From positions 1,054,001 to 1,118,000 of the forward strand of contig NC_005295.2 of the NCBI RefSeq assembly GCF_000026005.1: a stretch of DNA of 64,000 nucleotides, read 5' to 3'. Source of the DNA: Ehrlichia ruminantium str. Welgevonden. GTDB taxonomy: Bacteria > Pseudomonadota > Alphaproteobacteria > Rickettsiales > Anaplasmataceae. The position numbers and the translations under genes were made by a program. Below the pieces are notes generated by a model, which was not told where the DNA came from, did not search any database, and saw only the letters and a list, made by a program, of their open reading frames with translations. This document shows positions 45,666 through 56,639 of this stretch, piece by piece. How positions within the stretch are numbered: position 1 is the first letter of the stretch; each line of letters begins with the position of its first letter.

Positions 45666-46749
45666 TTAGTAATTAATTTTACTTTTATTACCTTAATAGT
45701 CTTAGTAATATATAAATTTTAACACACCATAGATAGATATTATGCATTACTGAAAATATCTATAATGTTAATCTAAATGAGCTGAAACATAGTTATAAGA
45801 AATTCACCAATATGAAAATACAAGCATATGCAAATGCAGAATATATTTAGTTAGTAATTAATTTTACTTTTATTACCTTAATAGTCTTAGTAATATATAA
45901 ATTTTAACACACCATAGATAGATATTATGCATTACTGAAAATATCTATAATGTTAATCTAAATGAGCTGAAACATAGTTATAAGAAATTCACCAATATGA
46001 AAATACAAGCATATGCAAATGCAGAATATATTTAGTTAGTAATTAATTTTACTTTTATTACCTTAATAGTCTTAGTAATATATAAATTTTAACACACCAT
46101 AGATAGATATTATGCATTATTGAAAATATCTATAACGTTAATCTAAATGAGCTGAAACATAGTTATAAGAAATTCACCAATATGAAAATACAAGCATATG
46201 CAAATGCAGAATATATTTAGTTAGTAATTAATTTTACTTTTATTACCTTAATAGTCTTAGTAATGTATAAATTTTAACACACCATAGATAGATATTATGC
46301 ATTATTGAAAATATCTATAATGTTAATCTAAATGAGCTGAAACATAGTTATAAGAAATTCACCAATATGAAAATACAAGCATATGCAAATGCAGAATATA
46401 TTTAGTTAGTAATTAATTTTACTTTTATTACCTTAATAGTCTTAGTAATATATAAATTTTAACACACTATAGATAGATATTATGCATTACTGAAAATATC
46501 TATAATGTTAATCTAAATGAACTGAAACATAGTTATAAGAAATTCACCAATATGAAAATACAAGCATATGCAAATGCAAAATATATTTAGTTAGTAATTA
46601 ATTTTACTTTTATTACCTTAATAGTCTTAGTAATGTATAAATTTTAACACACCATAGATAGATATTATGCATTACTGAAAATATCTATAACGTTAATCTA
46701 AATGAGCTGAAACATAGTTATAAGAAATCCACCAACATGAAAATACAAG
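45598..46749. repeat. purL: 185-bp tandem array built on the purL 3' end, about 6 copies
   Basis: The text AATACAAGCATATGC recurs with GC at 45639 (inside purL), 45824, 46009, 46194, 46379 and 46564. A truncated copy begins at about 46749. The period is exactly 185 bp throughout. Each unit includes the last ~22 purL codons and the stop codon, followed by ~117 bp of the purL 3' flank. Downstream copies are nearly identical to each other. They differ from the gene copy mainly at synonymous or conservative positions upstream of the shared last codons. Confidence 0.95.
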
Positions 46750-46759
46750 TAATAAAACT

Positions 46760-47276
46760 ATTGTTTTTATTCTACTACATTAATAATTGAACCTTGATCC
46801 AATCTTGGTATATTACAGCATCGTGATTATCAAAAACATGTATACACTAATAAAATTATAAAAAACTTAATATTTTAATAATACATATGTATACATAAGA
46901 ACAATATATTTTTTACAACTCAATTATTAAGCCATACAGATTATAGTTTCTTGTTTAATAAATAAGTAAAAATAATACAAAATCTATTTTTCTAATTTCT
47001 TTAAAATGAATTTATATACTAGACCTACTGTATCCTATATAAGGAACATAAAAATACATTTATAATCAGATTAGAAATTTATCATAATATTTCAATATCT
47101 TTGTTAATTTTATTATATAATTTATATCTATTATATAATGTTCTCTCATTATTAATTGTAACACATTATTTGAATACTAAAATCATGTAATACTTTTCTC
47201 AACTTAAAAATTGAAACGACCAAAAATCTATTCTATAATTTATATGCTTTGTAATAGCTTAACTTAAATTATAGAC
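46760..47276. other. AT-rich upstream region of folK
   Basis: No gene or repeat is recognised. Confidence 0.4.
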
Positions 47277-47801
47277 ATGGATTACTCACCTGACTATGAT
47301 ATAGTAGTACTAGCATTAGGTAGTAATTGTGGCAGTATGTTATTGAATATTAAATCTGCTATAAATATGTTACCTTTATATAACAAAACATATTCTTATA
47401 TCTATAAAAGCATGGCACTATTACCAGAAAATGCTAGTAGTGATTGGGATACTCCTTTTCTGAATATGGTAGTATCAGGTTATACAAATCTTTCACCAAA
47501 TCTTATGTTAGAAAGAGTTAAATACATTGAAAAAAAAATAGGCAGGTTTAATAATGAATACTGGTCACCTAGATGTATAGATATTGACATTATCTTATGG
47601 GGAGATAAAGTCTTAGATTCACAAACTTTATCTATTCCTCATAAGCATATGCAAGATAGAGATTTTGTACTTGTACCACTCTCTGATATTCACGCAAGAT
47701 TTCCTCACCCAGTATCAAAGCTATCAATTGAAGAAATAGTTCTCAATCTACGTGAGATCAATTTAATAAAGCAGTCATATACTATAACTCGATATTTATA
47801 G
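47277..47801 (+). CDS. folK: 6-hydroxymethyl-7,8-dihydropterin pyrophosphokinase
   Basis: FolK (HPPK) transfers pyrophosphate from ATP to 6-hydroxymethyl-dihydropterin in folate synthesis. The opening LALGSNCGS near residue 12 is the substrate-binding strand. The family signature WSPRCIDIDIILWGD (near 101-115) carries the two catalytic aspartates. IPHKHMQDRDFVLVPLSDI near 123-141 completes the fold. At 174 residues it is typical of a stand-alone enzyme. No folP or folB adjoins it. The last ~22 codons are repeated in the array that follows. Confidence 0.94.
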   Translation: MDYSPDYDIVVLALGSNCGSMLLNIKSAINMLPLYNKTYSYIYKSMALLPENASSDWDTPFLNMVVSGYTNLSPNLMLERVKYIEKKIGRFNNEYWSPRCIDIDIILWGDKVLDSQTLSIPHKHMQDRDFVLVPLSDIHARFPHPVSKLSIEEIVLNLREINLIKQSYTITRYL

Positions 47802-48292
47802 GTGACACTTATAGTATTCACAGTGTTATCATTAAGTACATATAATCGTATATATATCAGGAAATACTTCTCAATCTACGTGAGATCAATTTAATAAAGC
47901 AGTCATATACTATAACTCAATATTTATAGATGACACTTATAGTATTCACAGTGTTATCATTAAGTACATATAATCGTATATATATCAGGAAATACTTCTC
48001 AATCTATGTAAGTCAACTTAATAAAGCAGTTATATTATACTCGATATTTATAGGTGACACTTATAGTATTCACAGTGTTATCATTAAGTACATATAATCG
48101 TATATATATCAGGAAATACTTCTCAATCTATGTAAGTCAACTTAATAAAGCAGTTATATTATACTCAATATTTATAGATGACACTTATAGTATTCACAGT
48201 GTTATCATTAAGTACATATAATCGTATATATATCAGGAAATACTTCTCAATCTACGCAAGTCAACCTAATAAAGCAGTTATATATTACAACT
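47734..48292. repeat. folK: ~126-bp tandem array built on the folK 3' end, about 4.5 copies
   Basis: TTCTCAATCTA(C/T)G recurs at 47741 (inside folK), 47868, 47996, 48120 and 48244, giving periods of 127, 128, 124 and 124 bp. The second copy still reads as the folK C-terminus (LLNLREINLIKQSYTIT-QYL-stop). Copies 3-5 have lost 4 bp and the frame. The unit also includes ~60 bp of 3' flank with TCATTAAGTACATATAATCG. Confidence 0.93.
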
Positions 48293-49264
48293 CAGTATAT
48301 ATATAATACTTAGAGTATTAACAGTACTATAATAAGTATATGTATTAGTATAGCAAGTTATATTAGATTATATTTAAAAATATATAACCAGATCATAATA
48401 ACATGAATGAAAAACACAAGATGATATAAAAAGTTTTTTAGTTACACCATATCATTGGCAATCCATATTTATTACTTATCATATTATTCAGAAATTATTA
48501 CTTTCCTTCACTGATTCCTGCAATATATATAATAAATTTATTTTCACATCTTATATAAATTTAGAAAATTCCTTGTAAATCAATATACTAGGGTTATAGT
48601 GTCAATCGCTAATTAATACTACTCCCTACACAATGCCGTATAAGTGCTTTTAAATTTATATAAATACTTTACCCCACAATAACAAAATAATAACTTTTAT
48701 TTTATACATAAATAAGCATAACCACATAAATCAATAAACACAGTAGTATACCAAAACTAAAATTACTCTTTACTATCAATATCAAACATATTAGCTTATA
48801 AATTTTCACCATTTCAAATAACACTAGAACGTTTCATTTTTATAACCTAACTCTACATAACCAACATCCTTTGATTAATATCAACACTGATAGATCACCT
48901 TCTAATAAATACCATAAAATTCTCGGATATTAATACTATAAATAAAACTTAATATCTCCTATTTTCATAACTTATTCTCCCTAAAACAATACGCTATAAC
49001 ACAAATATTTACCCTAATAGATTCTAAATGCTTATAAACATGCGCCTGATTACACTAACAAAATACAGCGTTCATATATAATATTAGTTACCTAAACTAA
49101 CAAACTAAAGTAGCATATTTAAATTAGAAAATTATTTTTACCATAAATTGCTATAATACATTTATAGGTTATTATCCTAATACAATAGCACCTTTTATCT
49201 ATACTTAACTATCTAATCTAATATGCCACAGCAGTACTATTTAACACTAATTTACAGAAGAAAA
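48293..49264. other. ~1-kb AT-rich spacer
   Basis: It lies between the folK array and the convergent cysteine-rich lipoprotein gene. No feature is recognised. Confidence 0.45.
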
Positions 49265-49897
49265 TTATTTTTTATCACAAAATGCTACACACTTACTGTA
49301 AGTAGTAATTTTTCCACCACAACCAGTAAAACATAAATCATAATCACTCCTACATAATCTATCACAATCATTTACCTTACATAAACTTACAGGTTTCACA
49401 GGAACTACAGATTTTATACCAGCTCCAAAAGATTTTGAGGTACTACTACTTTGTACTTCATGCTTAAAAGATCCTGAAGAAAAACTCATATCAGTTTTAA
49501 CTCGTTGCTCAGTATCACACACATTAAATTGCATATCACATTCAGTATCACAAAAAGTACCATTTTTACATGATTTCATACATTTTTGTCTCTTATCCTC
49601 ACATGGATTATTACTATCCTCTTTATCATCATTACCTTTACTGATAGTATTGTTTATTATACTAATAAATGGATTACGACGAGTTTGTGCATCAATCATT
49701 TTCTCTGCTAATCGACAATCTGTTAACTTAACCTGACATTGCCTATAGCAATCATTCTTATTGTAACTACATTGAAGTATACATGCTTTGCCAACTTCAC
49801 TGTCTGGAGCTTCATAGTTTGATCTAGTTTCATAAATCGCACTACAAGATACTTGTAATATAAGAACCAGCAATAAAAATAAACTTATTATTCTCAT
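49265..49897 (-). CDS. Cysteine-rich exported lipoprotein with repeated CX3C modules
   Basis: The 210-residue protein is not one I recognise. A signal peptide (MRIISLFLLLVLILQ) ends in QVSC, a plausible though imperfect lipobox. The mature part has 18 further cysteines in three clusters. Cluster 1 (CILQC-x6-CYRQC-x6-C, residues ~39-62) is a twin CX3C. Cluster 2 (C-x6-CMKSC-x5-CDTEC-x6-C) and cluster 3 (C-x4-CDRLC-x6-CFTGC, then CVAFC) repeat the same idea. Linkers are polar and serine/asparagine-rich. This suggests three disulfide-bonded helical hairpins on the cell surface or in the periplasm. It stands 150 bp downstream of the M48 protease gene on the same strand and may be co-transcribed. 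Confidence 0.85.
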   Translation of the reverse strand: MRIISLFLLLVLILQVSCSAIYETRSNYEAPDSEVGKACILQCSYNKNDCYRQCQVKLTDCRLAEKMIDAQTRRNPFISIINNTISKGNDDKEDSNNPCEDKRQKCMKSCKNGTFCDTECDMQFNVCDTEQRVKTDMSFSSGSFKHEVQSSSTSKSFGAGIKSVVPVKPVSLCKVNDCDRLCRSDYDLCFTGCGGKITTYSKCVAFCDKK

Positions 49898-50044
49898 AAA
49901 ATTACCACACTCATAAATAAATTCAGGTTTATAGTACCTGCACAGTACTATTTATCAATTTACTATTGTTCATTACTACACTTACTTTTATACACACATA
50001 ATAAAAAATAACTAATATAACCTATAATTATATTAAGAGTGATT

Positions 50045-51346
50045 TCATAAATTAGTTTTTAGATCGCGTATGTGTTCTAAATATACACTATCCTTTGGAA
50101 GATATCGCTGAGCTAAATTAAAATATTTTTCAAAATCTTTTTTATTATATTCAAAAAAAGACTTGTTTGCTAATGAAAAGTAGGACATTCCTAAATTTCC
50201 CATCATACCATATCCTATGGCTAATTGTTTCCATGCAAACACATTATCTGGCTCTTTATATATTACTTGTTCTAAAAAATTCACTGCTTCTTTCTGATCA
50301 TATAATAATAAAGCTTGTGACATTTCAAGCTTCATTAAAATATCATCAGAAGAAAACTGAAGAGCTAATTTATAATTCTCTATAGATTGCTTAATATCAC
50401 CAATTTTATACAAAATCTGTGCTTTCAATTCATAAAGATAAGGATCTTCTGGAGATTGTGATATCATATTATCTAACGTTGTTAAAGCCTTTGGAACATT
50501 AGATTGTCTATAAAAAATAATAGATTGCATGTACGGAGACAATTGATCAATACTTGTATTATTATTTAATAAAAGATCTATAGGTGTAAAAAATGCATTC
50601 ATTTTTTCCACTATTCGCTGAAATTTTTTGACATCCCCATCTTCAAATCCATTAACCTTATTAACATTATGGTAATTTTGCATCTGCAATAACCTATCAC
50701 TACTAAGAGGATGAGATAATAAATATTGATCAACACTTCCTCTGTATTGTGCTTCTAAAAGGTAAAAATGTTTAAACATTTTAATTAATCCTTCTTTACT
50801 ATATCCAGCACTATCTAGGTAACGTAATGCACACTGATCTGCTGCTGTTTCTTGTAAACGACTATAAAGAAAAAACATCCTTTTTGTAATATCATTGGTA
50901 GCTAAGGCAATAGCCTGACCAACATCAGGATTTACCGTAATCGCAGTAATAATGCCCAATACATAACCTATTCCAGACATAATAATAGAATCTTGTATTT
51001 TATCTTTACGTAGTAAAACATGTTTTTGAGATATATGACCAATTTCATGAGCTAACACTCCAATAAGAACATTAGGATCTTTTGAAAACTCAAACAATCC
51101 ATAATTCAAAAATATGTCATTATTATTTCCAGTAACATAAGCATTAACCGTCTTATCATCAACAATGAATACCCTAACTGCTTCTGGATTAATCTTCGCA
51201 GCAACAAATATTGGGAATGCCATTTTTTTTATTACAGACTCCACTTCACTATCACGAAAAATTGTATAATTCTCCTGACAGAAAGACACATTACTATAAA
51301 GTAGGATAATTACAACTACAGAGAATAGTAAAATTTTTATATTCAT
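50045..51346 (-). CDS. Periplasmic M48 metalloprotease with TPR repeats, BepA-like
   Basis: BepA-type proteases degrade or help mature stalled outer-membrane proteins in the periplasm. The protein has 433 residues, beginning with a signal peptide (MNIKILLFSVVVIILLYS). The M48 zinc motif HEIGHIS is near residue 98, and the third-ligand glutamate lies in QETAADQCALRYL near 165. TPR-like helices occupy roughly 265-430 (for example APYMQSIIFYRQ, PYLYELKAQILYKIGD and VFAWKQLAIGYGMMGN). The order of peptidase then TPR matches BepA/YfgC. The cysteine-rich lipoprotein gene follows on the same strand. Confidence 0.9.
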   Translation of the reverse strand: MNIKILLFSVVVIILLYSNVSFCQENYTIFRDSEVESVIKKMAFPIFVAAKINPEAVRVFIVDDKTVNAYVTGNNNDIFLNYGLFEFSKDPNVLIGVLAHEIGHISQKHVLLRKDKIQDSIIMSGIGYVLGIITAITVNPDVGQAIALATNDITKRMFFLYSRLQETAADQCALRYLDSAGYSKEGLIKMFKHFYLLEAQYRGSVDQYLLSHPLSSDRLLQMQNYHNVNKVNGFEDGDVKKFQRIVEKMNAFFTPIDLLLNNNTSIDQLSPYMQSIIFYRQSNVPKALTTLDNMISQSPEDPYLYELKAQILYKIGDIKQSIENYKLALQFSSDDILMKLEMSQALLLYDQKEAVNFLEQVIYKEPDNVFAWKQLAIGYGMMGNLGMSYFSLANKSFFEYNKKDFEKYFNLAQRYLPKDSVYLEHIRDLKTNL

Positions 51347-51553
51347 AAATTAACCTAATTATACTTGTTAAAGTATACTATAAATATTGCTTATAATGTA
51401 TCAAAAAATTAATACTTACACTATAATACAGGATAATCTTAATATATATATATTTAAATATAAGTATACTACTTTTAGTACATTTATAATAGTTTGTATT
51501 ATATCCAATATATGATAAAATGTAATAACTAAGCTTAATAAACGTGAGGAGTC

Positions 51554-51919
51554 ATGAATCCAAAGGAGTCTAACATCGTATTCAGTTCTGAAGAAGATCT
51601 GAAAGATTTAGTAATATCCATACTTGATCAACACAAAGCAACCAATATTGTTACCATTAATATTGGCAACATAAGCAACTTAGCTAAATATCTAATTATT
51701 GTTTCAGGACAGTCAAACTATCATGTAAAATCCTTAGCAGAAAAAGTCAGAAAAGCAATCAAACCATATGAAAAAGTATCAATTGAAGGATTAAAGGAAG
51801 GTAATTGGGTAATAGCGAGCTTTCATAATATACTAGTTCATATTTTCAGGCCAGAAGTACGTGAATATTATCAGCTTGAAAGCTTATGGCATGGTCAGGT
51901 ATTAGGTCAGAAATCTTAA
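51554..51919 (+). CDS. rsfS: Ribosomal silencing factor RsfS
   Basis: RsfS binds ribosomal protein uL14 and blocks subunit joining in starvation. The 121-residue protein shows the family core: KATNIVTINIGN, YLIIVSGQSNYHVKSLAEKV and the diagnostic IEGLKEGNWVIASFHNILVHIF followed by REYYQLESLW. A good ribosome site (GAGGAG) sits just before the ATG. The nadD gene that often adjoins rsfS is not here. Confidence 0.95.
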   Translation: MNPKESNIVFSSEEDLKDLVISILDQHKATNIVTINIGNISNLAKYLIIVSGQSNYHVKSLAEKVRKAIKPYEKVSIEGLKEGNWVIASFHNILVHIFRPEVREYYQLESLWHGQVLGQKS

Positions 51920-52324
51920 CCATACAATTTAATTATACATAATATTTCTTAATAGCGTTTGGATATTAATTAAGTAAGTATATGAAATCCATATTTGATG
52001 CTCTACAGCAATAACACCTAATGTCTGTTAATAACTACACAACATACATCTACTATAAAATAGTATATCTTATACTTAACAAATCTAACATTAACAATAT
52101 TACTTACACCATTAATATTAGAATTATATGTCGTAACCTATTATAAGTCTACCTTATTACATTATCATATTCATGTTATACAGAGACCTTAGTACTTTAT
52201 TAAGTAACCTTATGAATAATTCATTAATTATGCATCATAAATTAAAGAGTAAAAGTAAAATTTATATACACACAAAATAATAAAAAGTTTTTAATTCTTA
52301 AAAATTCATAAATACGAGAAAAAT
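51920..52324. other. AT-rich spacer
   Basis: Nothing is recognised between rsfS and the PAS/GGDEF-like gene. Confidence 0.45.
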
Positions 52325-53212
52325 ATGAATGATTTCATAGTTGCAAGAAGATCTGATGATTCTGTAATATCAGTACAACAAGACAATAGTACTAAAAATT
52401 TAATGATTACTAGTCTTAATAAGTCAGCAGAACTTCTTCTCAATTATACAAATTCTGAACTCTCTAATAAACCACTATCAACAATCCTAAATAAAAATCT
52501 AGTAGAAGATATGAACAATGAGTTAGAATACACAAATGATGGAACTGACTTATTTGATATTATATCTAAAATGAATAATTTAACTTTTATAGGAAAAAAT
52601 AATAAGAATATAACAGTAAAAGCAAAAATTTTTCGTACAGCTAATTTTGATAGAAATATAATAAATTATGAATTCTTAATACGTGACACTACTATTTCTC
52701 AAAAACTTGATATATTTAGAAAATCTATATCTAACAATACAATATATACAATGCATCCAGTATTCGAAATTATGGATGAATCATCAACAATTATGGAGAT
52801 TAAGATCATCTTAGATTTTCTACATAAATACAATATGAGAGCTACTATTGCAATGTTAAGTATAGATCCTCCACATAACAGTAAGAACATCGATATTTTA
52901 ACAAAAAATACCATAGATTTATTACACAAAAACATCAGAGAAAGTGATATAACTGGTTACATTGGAGAACATAAAATAATATGCATATTACTAGGATGTA
53001 AATCTGAATATGCATACTCAGCAGTCTCAAGGTTACATAAAAGTATAAATAACAGCTTACAAAACTTTCATGCAAAAATATCAATAGGTTATGCTCAAAT
53101 GTATAACGAAATTGATGCCACAGAACTAATAAATAAAATAAATAAGATACTATTCATTGCTCAACAAGAAATTGGAGGAGGGTCTATAAAAGATGCTAAT
53201 ACCGAGTTATAA
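52325..53212 (+). CDS. PAS domain plus degenerate GGDEF domain protein
   Basis: The first ~130 residues look like a PAS sensor (LNKSAELLLNYTNSELSNKPL, then a terminal YEFLIRDTT strand). The rest resembles a GGDEF diguanylate cyclase fold. A long helix leads to IRESDITGYIGEHKIICILL, aligned to the family pattern R-x-x-D-x-x-x-R-x-G-G-D-E-F, and AKISIGYAQM matches the following SIGxA strand. The signature itself reads IGEHK instead of GGDEF, lacking the metal- and substrate-binding acids in order, so cyclase activity is unlikely. A regulatory or di-GMP-related partner role is inferred. It has 295 residues and no membrane segments. Confidence 0.68.
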   Translation: MNDFIVARRSDDSVISVQQDNSTKNLMITSLNKSAELLLNYTNSELSNKPLSTILNKNLVEDMNNELEYTNDGTDLFDIISKMNNLTFIGKNNKNITVKAKIFRTANFDRNIINYEFLIRDTTISQKLDIFRKSISNNTIYTMHPVFEIMDESSTIMEIKIILDFLHKYNMRATIAMLSIDPPHNSKNIDILTKNTIDLLHKNIRESDITGYIGEHKIICILLGCKSEYAYSAVSRLHKSINNSLQNFHAKISIGYAQMYNEIDATELINKINKILFIAQQEIGGGSIKDANTEL

Positions 53213-54021
53213 TGACTAATCAAGGCATCTTGAATATAATGTGTACTAATTTGTACAATAAACCAACTTCACTACAAATATTAGTTAAAATATTAGATCA
53301 GATTCAATATCACAGAATTTTAAATATAATAATACATGGTTTATTTATACAATACAGAACTAGAGAATAACCTATAAAAAAAACTACCATTAAACTATAT
53401 TCTGAGTAAATCTATAAAGATTGATTCTTATCATTATACAAACATCTATTACAAAAGCACTGATAATAATAAACAAAGTCAGTATTACATAACCGGCTAA
53501 AAAACAAACAATAGATTAATGATATCAAAGTTTGGTATACAACCATCAACATAAATAAATATTAATTTTTCTAATGATATATTGCTAAAACATTTTATAT
53601 AACCTTATATCTTTAAAAGATGCTCTCGATCTATAGAGTTTTACATCATTTTATAAGATTAACACAATTATAATAATAACACATGTACTATAACTCTAAA
53701 CATATCATATATTCCATATACTATTAATAATAAATTTTTTTTTTAATAACATCATGGAATACTGTCAGTAAAATTCTACTAATACACACCCTTTACTAAT
53801 ATTAATATAACATCAAGCTGAATAGATTGATACTACCCCCTCCTACCTTAGATCACTGATTTAATACTAATCTACTAAAAAACTGGTTTTATTTAACCAT
53901 ATAAACATTTCTACACAACATATATTATAATAATATTACAACTTTAAACCCAAATTATAATGATATAAGATGTTACCATTGAAAATTATTTACACACAAA
54001 TTGCACTCTCTTACGCTTAAT
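53213..54021. other. AT-rich spacer
   Basis: It separates the convergent PAS/GGDEF-like gene and chpT. No feature is recognised. Confidence 0.45.
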
Positions 54022-54660
54022 TTATAATGGAAAATCAACAATAAATTTAAATACAGTTTGTTGTACATCATATGCAATACGTGCATTATAATTACTGATA
54101 AGTAACATAAGAAAACTGACTTGAACATTTCTAGTTGTTAACTCTACAGAAGTTATATCTCCATTAAGAATACTCTTAATACTTTCATGCATTTCTATAA
54201 TTTGTGCATTTGCAATCACTTCAATTAATAGATGACCATCACTCATACTAGACAACATTATCTTTACTCTATTCCCATTAATTACAAAAAGCATGAGTAC
54301 CATAACCATATTAGTCAGTAGTTTATTAATCTTTTCAATCAACTCAGCATCAAAAATCTGTACATTAACATTCCATTCAAGAATAACTTTTTTTCTTGTT
54401 AGATAATTTTCTATGTTACACTTGGTACTATTAAAATCACCATTATCATCAGAAATACTATAGGCCTGCTTTAGCAACTTAAACTTATTCATTACATCAT
54501 TAGATGCATCAGAAAGTAGAGGCATCATACTCCCGGATAAACTTTCATCATCACCTAAGCATTCTATATAATTTACTATAGCACCCACTGATCCAGCCAA
54601 ATCATGCAATAATCTTGCAGATATTAACTCAATATTTGATAAAACATCATTATTTTGCAT
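54022..54660 (-). CDS. chpT: Histidine phosphotransferase ChpT-like
   Basis: ChpT relays phosphate from the hybrid kinase CckA to CtrA in alphaproteobacterial cell-cycle control. The phospho-accepting helix is clear: ISARLLHDLAGSVGAIVNYIE (His near residue 19; Caulobacter-type ARLxHDLxxPxGAI). A second helix and an HATPase-like but ATP-motif-lacking C-terminal domain follow, ending KFIVDFPL. Its 212 residues match the family. No cckA or ctrA is in the window. A developmental role in the biphasic intracellular cycle is inferred from work on related Ehrlichia. Confidence 0.8.
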   Translation of the reverse strand: MQNNDVLSNIELISARLLHDLAGSVGAIVNYIECLGDDESLSGSMMPLLSDASNDVMNKFKLLKQAYSISDDNGDFNSTKCNIENYLTRKKVILEWNVNVQIFDAELIEKINKLLTNMVMVLMLFVINGNRVKIMLSSMSDGHLLIEVIANAQIIEMHESIKSILNGDITSVELTTRNVQVSFLMLLISNYNARIAYDVQQTVFKFIVDFPL

Positions 54661-54811
54661 AAAAATCCTAAATTTTATATAACGTTTCTATATGTCAACA
54701 TATAAAAAAAATAACTTTATTAACTAGTAAACAATTTTTTATATGAAGTACAAGTATTTAATGCTATGCTAATTAACTAAATATAAAGATTTTCCATTAT
54801 TTAAGGCATTC

Positions 54812-55840
54812 ATGAAAACATATTCAAGTGCCGGTGTTGATATTGAGTCCGGTAATAGTTTAGTAGAAAAAATTAAGCCAATTGCATCTTCAACATCCAG
54901 ACTAGGTGTAGTCAGTAATATAGGATCTTTTGGAGCACTTTTTGATATATCTAAAATAAAACAATATCGCAATCCAATTTTAGTATCATCAACTGACGGA
55001 GTAGGTACAAAATTATGCATAGCTCAAGATACCAATAATCATACAACCATAGGAATAGATTTAGTAGCAATGTGTGTTAATGATGTTTTAGCACAAGGAG
55101 CAGAACCATTATTTTTTTTAGATTACTTTGCAACAGGGAAAATTCACCATAATACTACTTTAGAAGTGATTAGTAGCATAGCAAAAGGATGCAAAGAAGC
55201 AAATGTAGCCTTAATAGGTGGAGAAACTGCTGAGATGCCTGGAATGTATGACAATAATAAATATGATATTGCCGGTTTTTCAGTTGGAATTACAGAAGCA
55301 GATTATATTTTACCAAAAACCAAAAATATCAAAATTGGAGACACAATTATTGGATTAGCATCAAGTGGTTTACACTCAAATGGATTTTCTCTTATAAGAA
55401 ATATCATAGATGAATATCATATAAATTATCAGGACACATGTCCTTGGTCAGATGAAACATGGGGAAGTTATTTATTAATTCCCACAAAAATTTATGTTAA
55501 CAGCTTACTATCAATAATACCATTAATCAGTGGATTAGCACATATTACTGGTGGAGGTTTTATATACAACATACCACGCATTCTACCCAATCATCTATCA
55601 GCACAAATTAGTCTAAATTCATGGAAAATGCCAGAAATATTTGATTGGTTAAAAACTACAGTACAAATATCACAGACAGAACTTCTAAAAACTTTCAACT
55701 GTGGTATTGGAATGGTAGTAATTGTACCACAAGAACATGAAGATCAAATATTATCCATGTTAGAAATTACAGGTGAGATTGTATATAAAATTGGCAAAGT
55801 TACAGATAATATAACTGGAGATCAAATTTTATTTCAGTAA
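54812..55840 (+). CDS. purM: Phosphoribosylformylglycinamidine cyclo-ligase
   Basis: PurM closes the imidazole ring, converting FGAM to AIR, the step right after PurL/PurQ. It has 342 residues with the family motifs YSSAGVDIESGNSLV near residue 3, the ATP loop SSTDGVGTKL near 58-67, and GGETAEMPGMY near 135-145. GLHSNGFSLIR near 187 and ITGGGFIYNIPRILP near 250 complete it. It diverges from chpT and is not linked to other pur genes. Confidence 0.96.
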   Translation: MKTYSSAGVDIESGNSLVEKIKPIASSTSRLGVVSNIGSFGALFDISKIKQYRNPILVSSTDGVGTKLCIAQDTNNHTTIGIDLVAMCVNDVLAQGAEPLFFLDYFATGKIHHNTTLEVISSIAKGCKEANVALIGGETAEMPGMYDNNKYDIAGFSVGITEADYILPKTKNIKIGDTIIGLASSGLHSNGFSLIRNIIDEYHINYQDTCPWSDETWGSYLLIPTKIYVNSLLSIIPLISGLAHITGGGFIYNIPRILPNHLSAQISLNSWKMPEIFDWLKTTVQISQTELLKTFNCGIGMVVIVPQEHEDQILSMLEITGEIVYKIGKVTDNITGDQILFQ

Positions 55841-56639
55841 ATTTAAAATTATTTAACATTCAACAACTGTAATTATAAAACCAACAATACAATATACTAA
55901 TGTGTTTAATACTAAAAAGGGTTTAACTTTATAAATTAATATATAAGATATTTTATAATACATTCCGTATTACATATAAAATAAAAGTCTACACTAACTC
56001 AACAGAATTAACGCAAAAAAAATAACATTTATAAATTATTTTCTTCACAAGAAAGGCATAATACCTCTCATATAATAAATTTATAATATATTATGTGACA
56101 ACACCATAAATCCATTGTAACCCTAACAATGTAAGTAAACACACTATATTATGTAATAAAATCTTTAGTATATGTGCTATTAATATACTATTATCAATGC
56201 TAATAACAGAACCAACCTTACTATATATGATTCAATCATAAGTTCTCTTGATATTATGAAAATTAGTATATATTGTGCTGATAAATATAACTTTTCAAAA
56301 AATCATTATAACATAATCAAATAATTCTTCATAACCACATAACACAAATGTACGATTTTTACTAATATTATATGTAAATTTTAACTGTATATAATTTATT
56401 AATAATGTATCTAAGTGTATATACCCTGATTACTAATATGCTAAAACACACTTATGGGACACAATACATAAAAACTTTCTATGATATTATTTTCACTCTG
56501 ATAGTATAAACATATAATGCTAATATCCTACATAATTTTCATTCTTTAATATAATTAAGAGTTTTTTATATTAATTGGAAATATATACTCATAACAAAAA
56601 TCATATAGAAAATATCCAATACATAGATAATATCCGACA
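55841..56639. other. AT-rich spacer after purM
   Basis: No feature is recognised before the 144-bp array. Confidence 0.45.
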
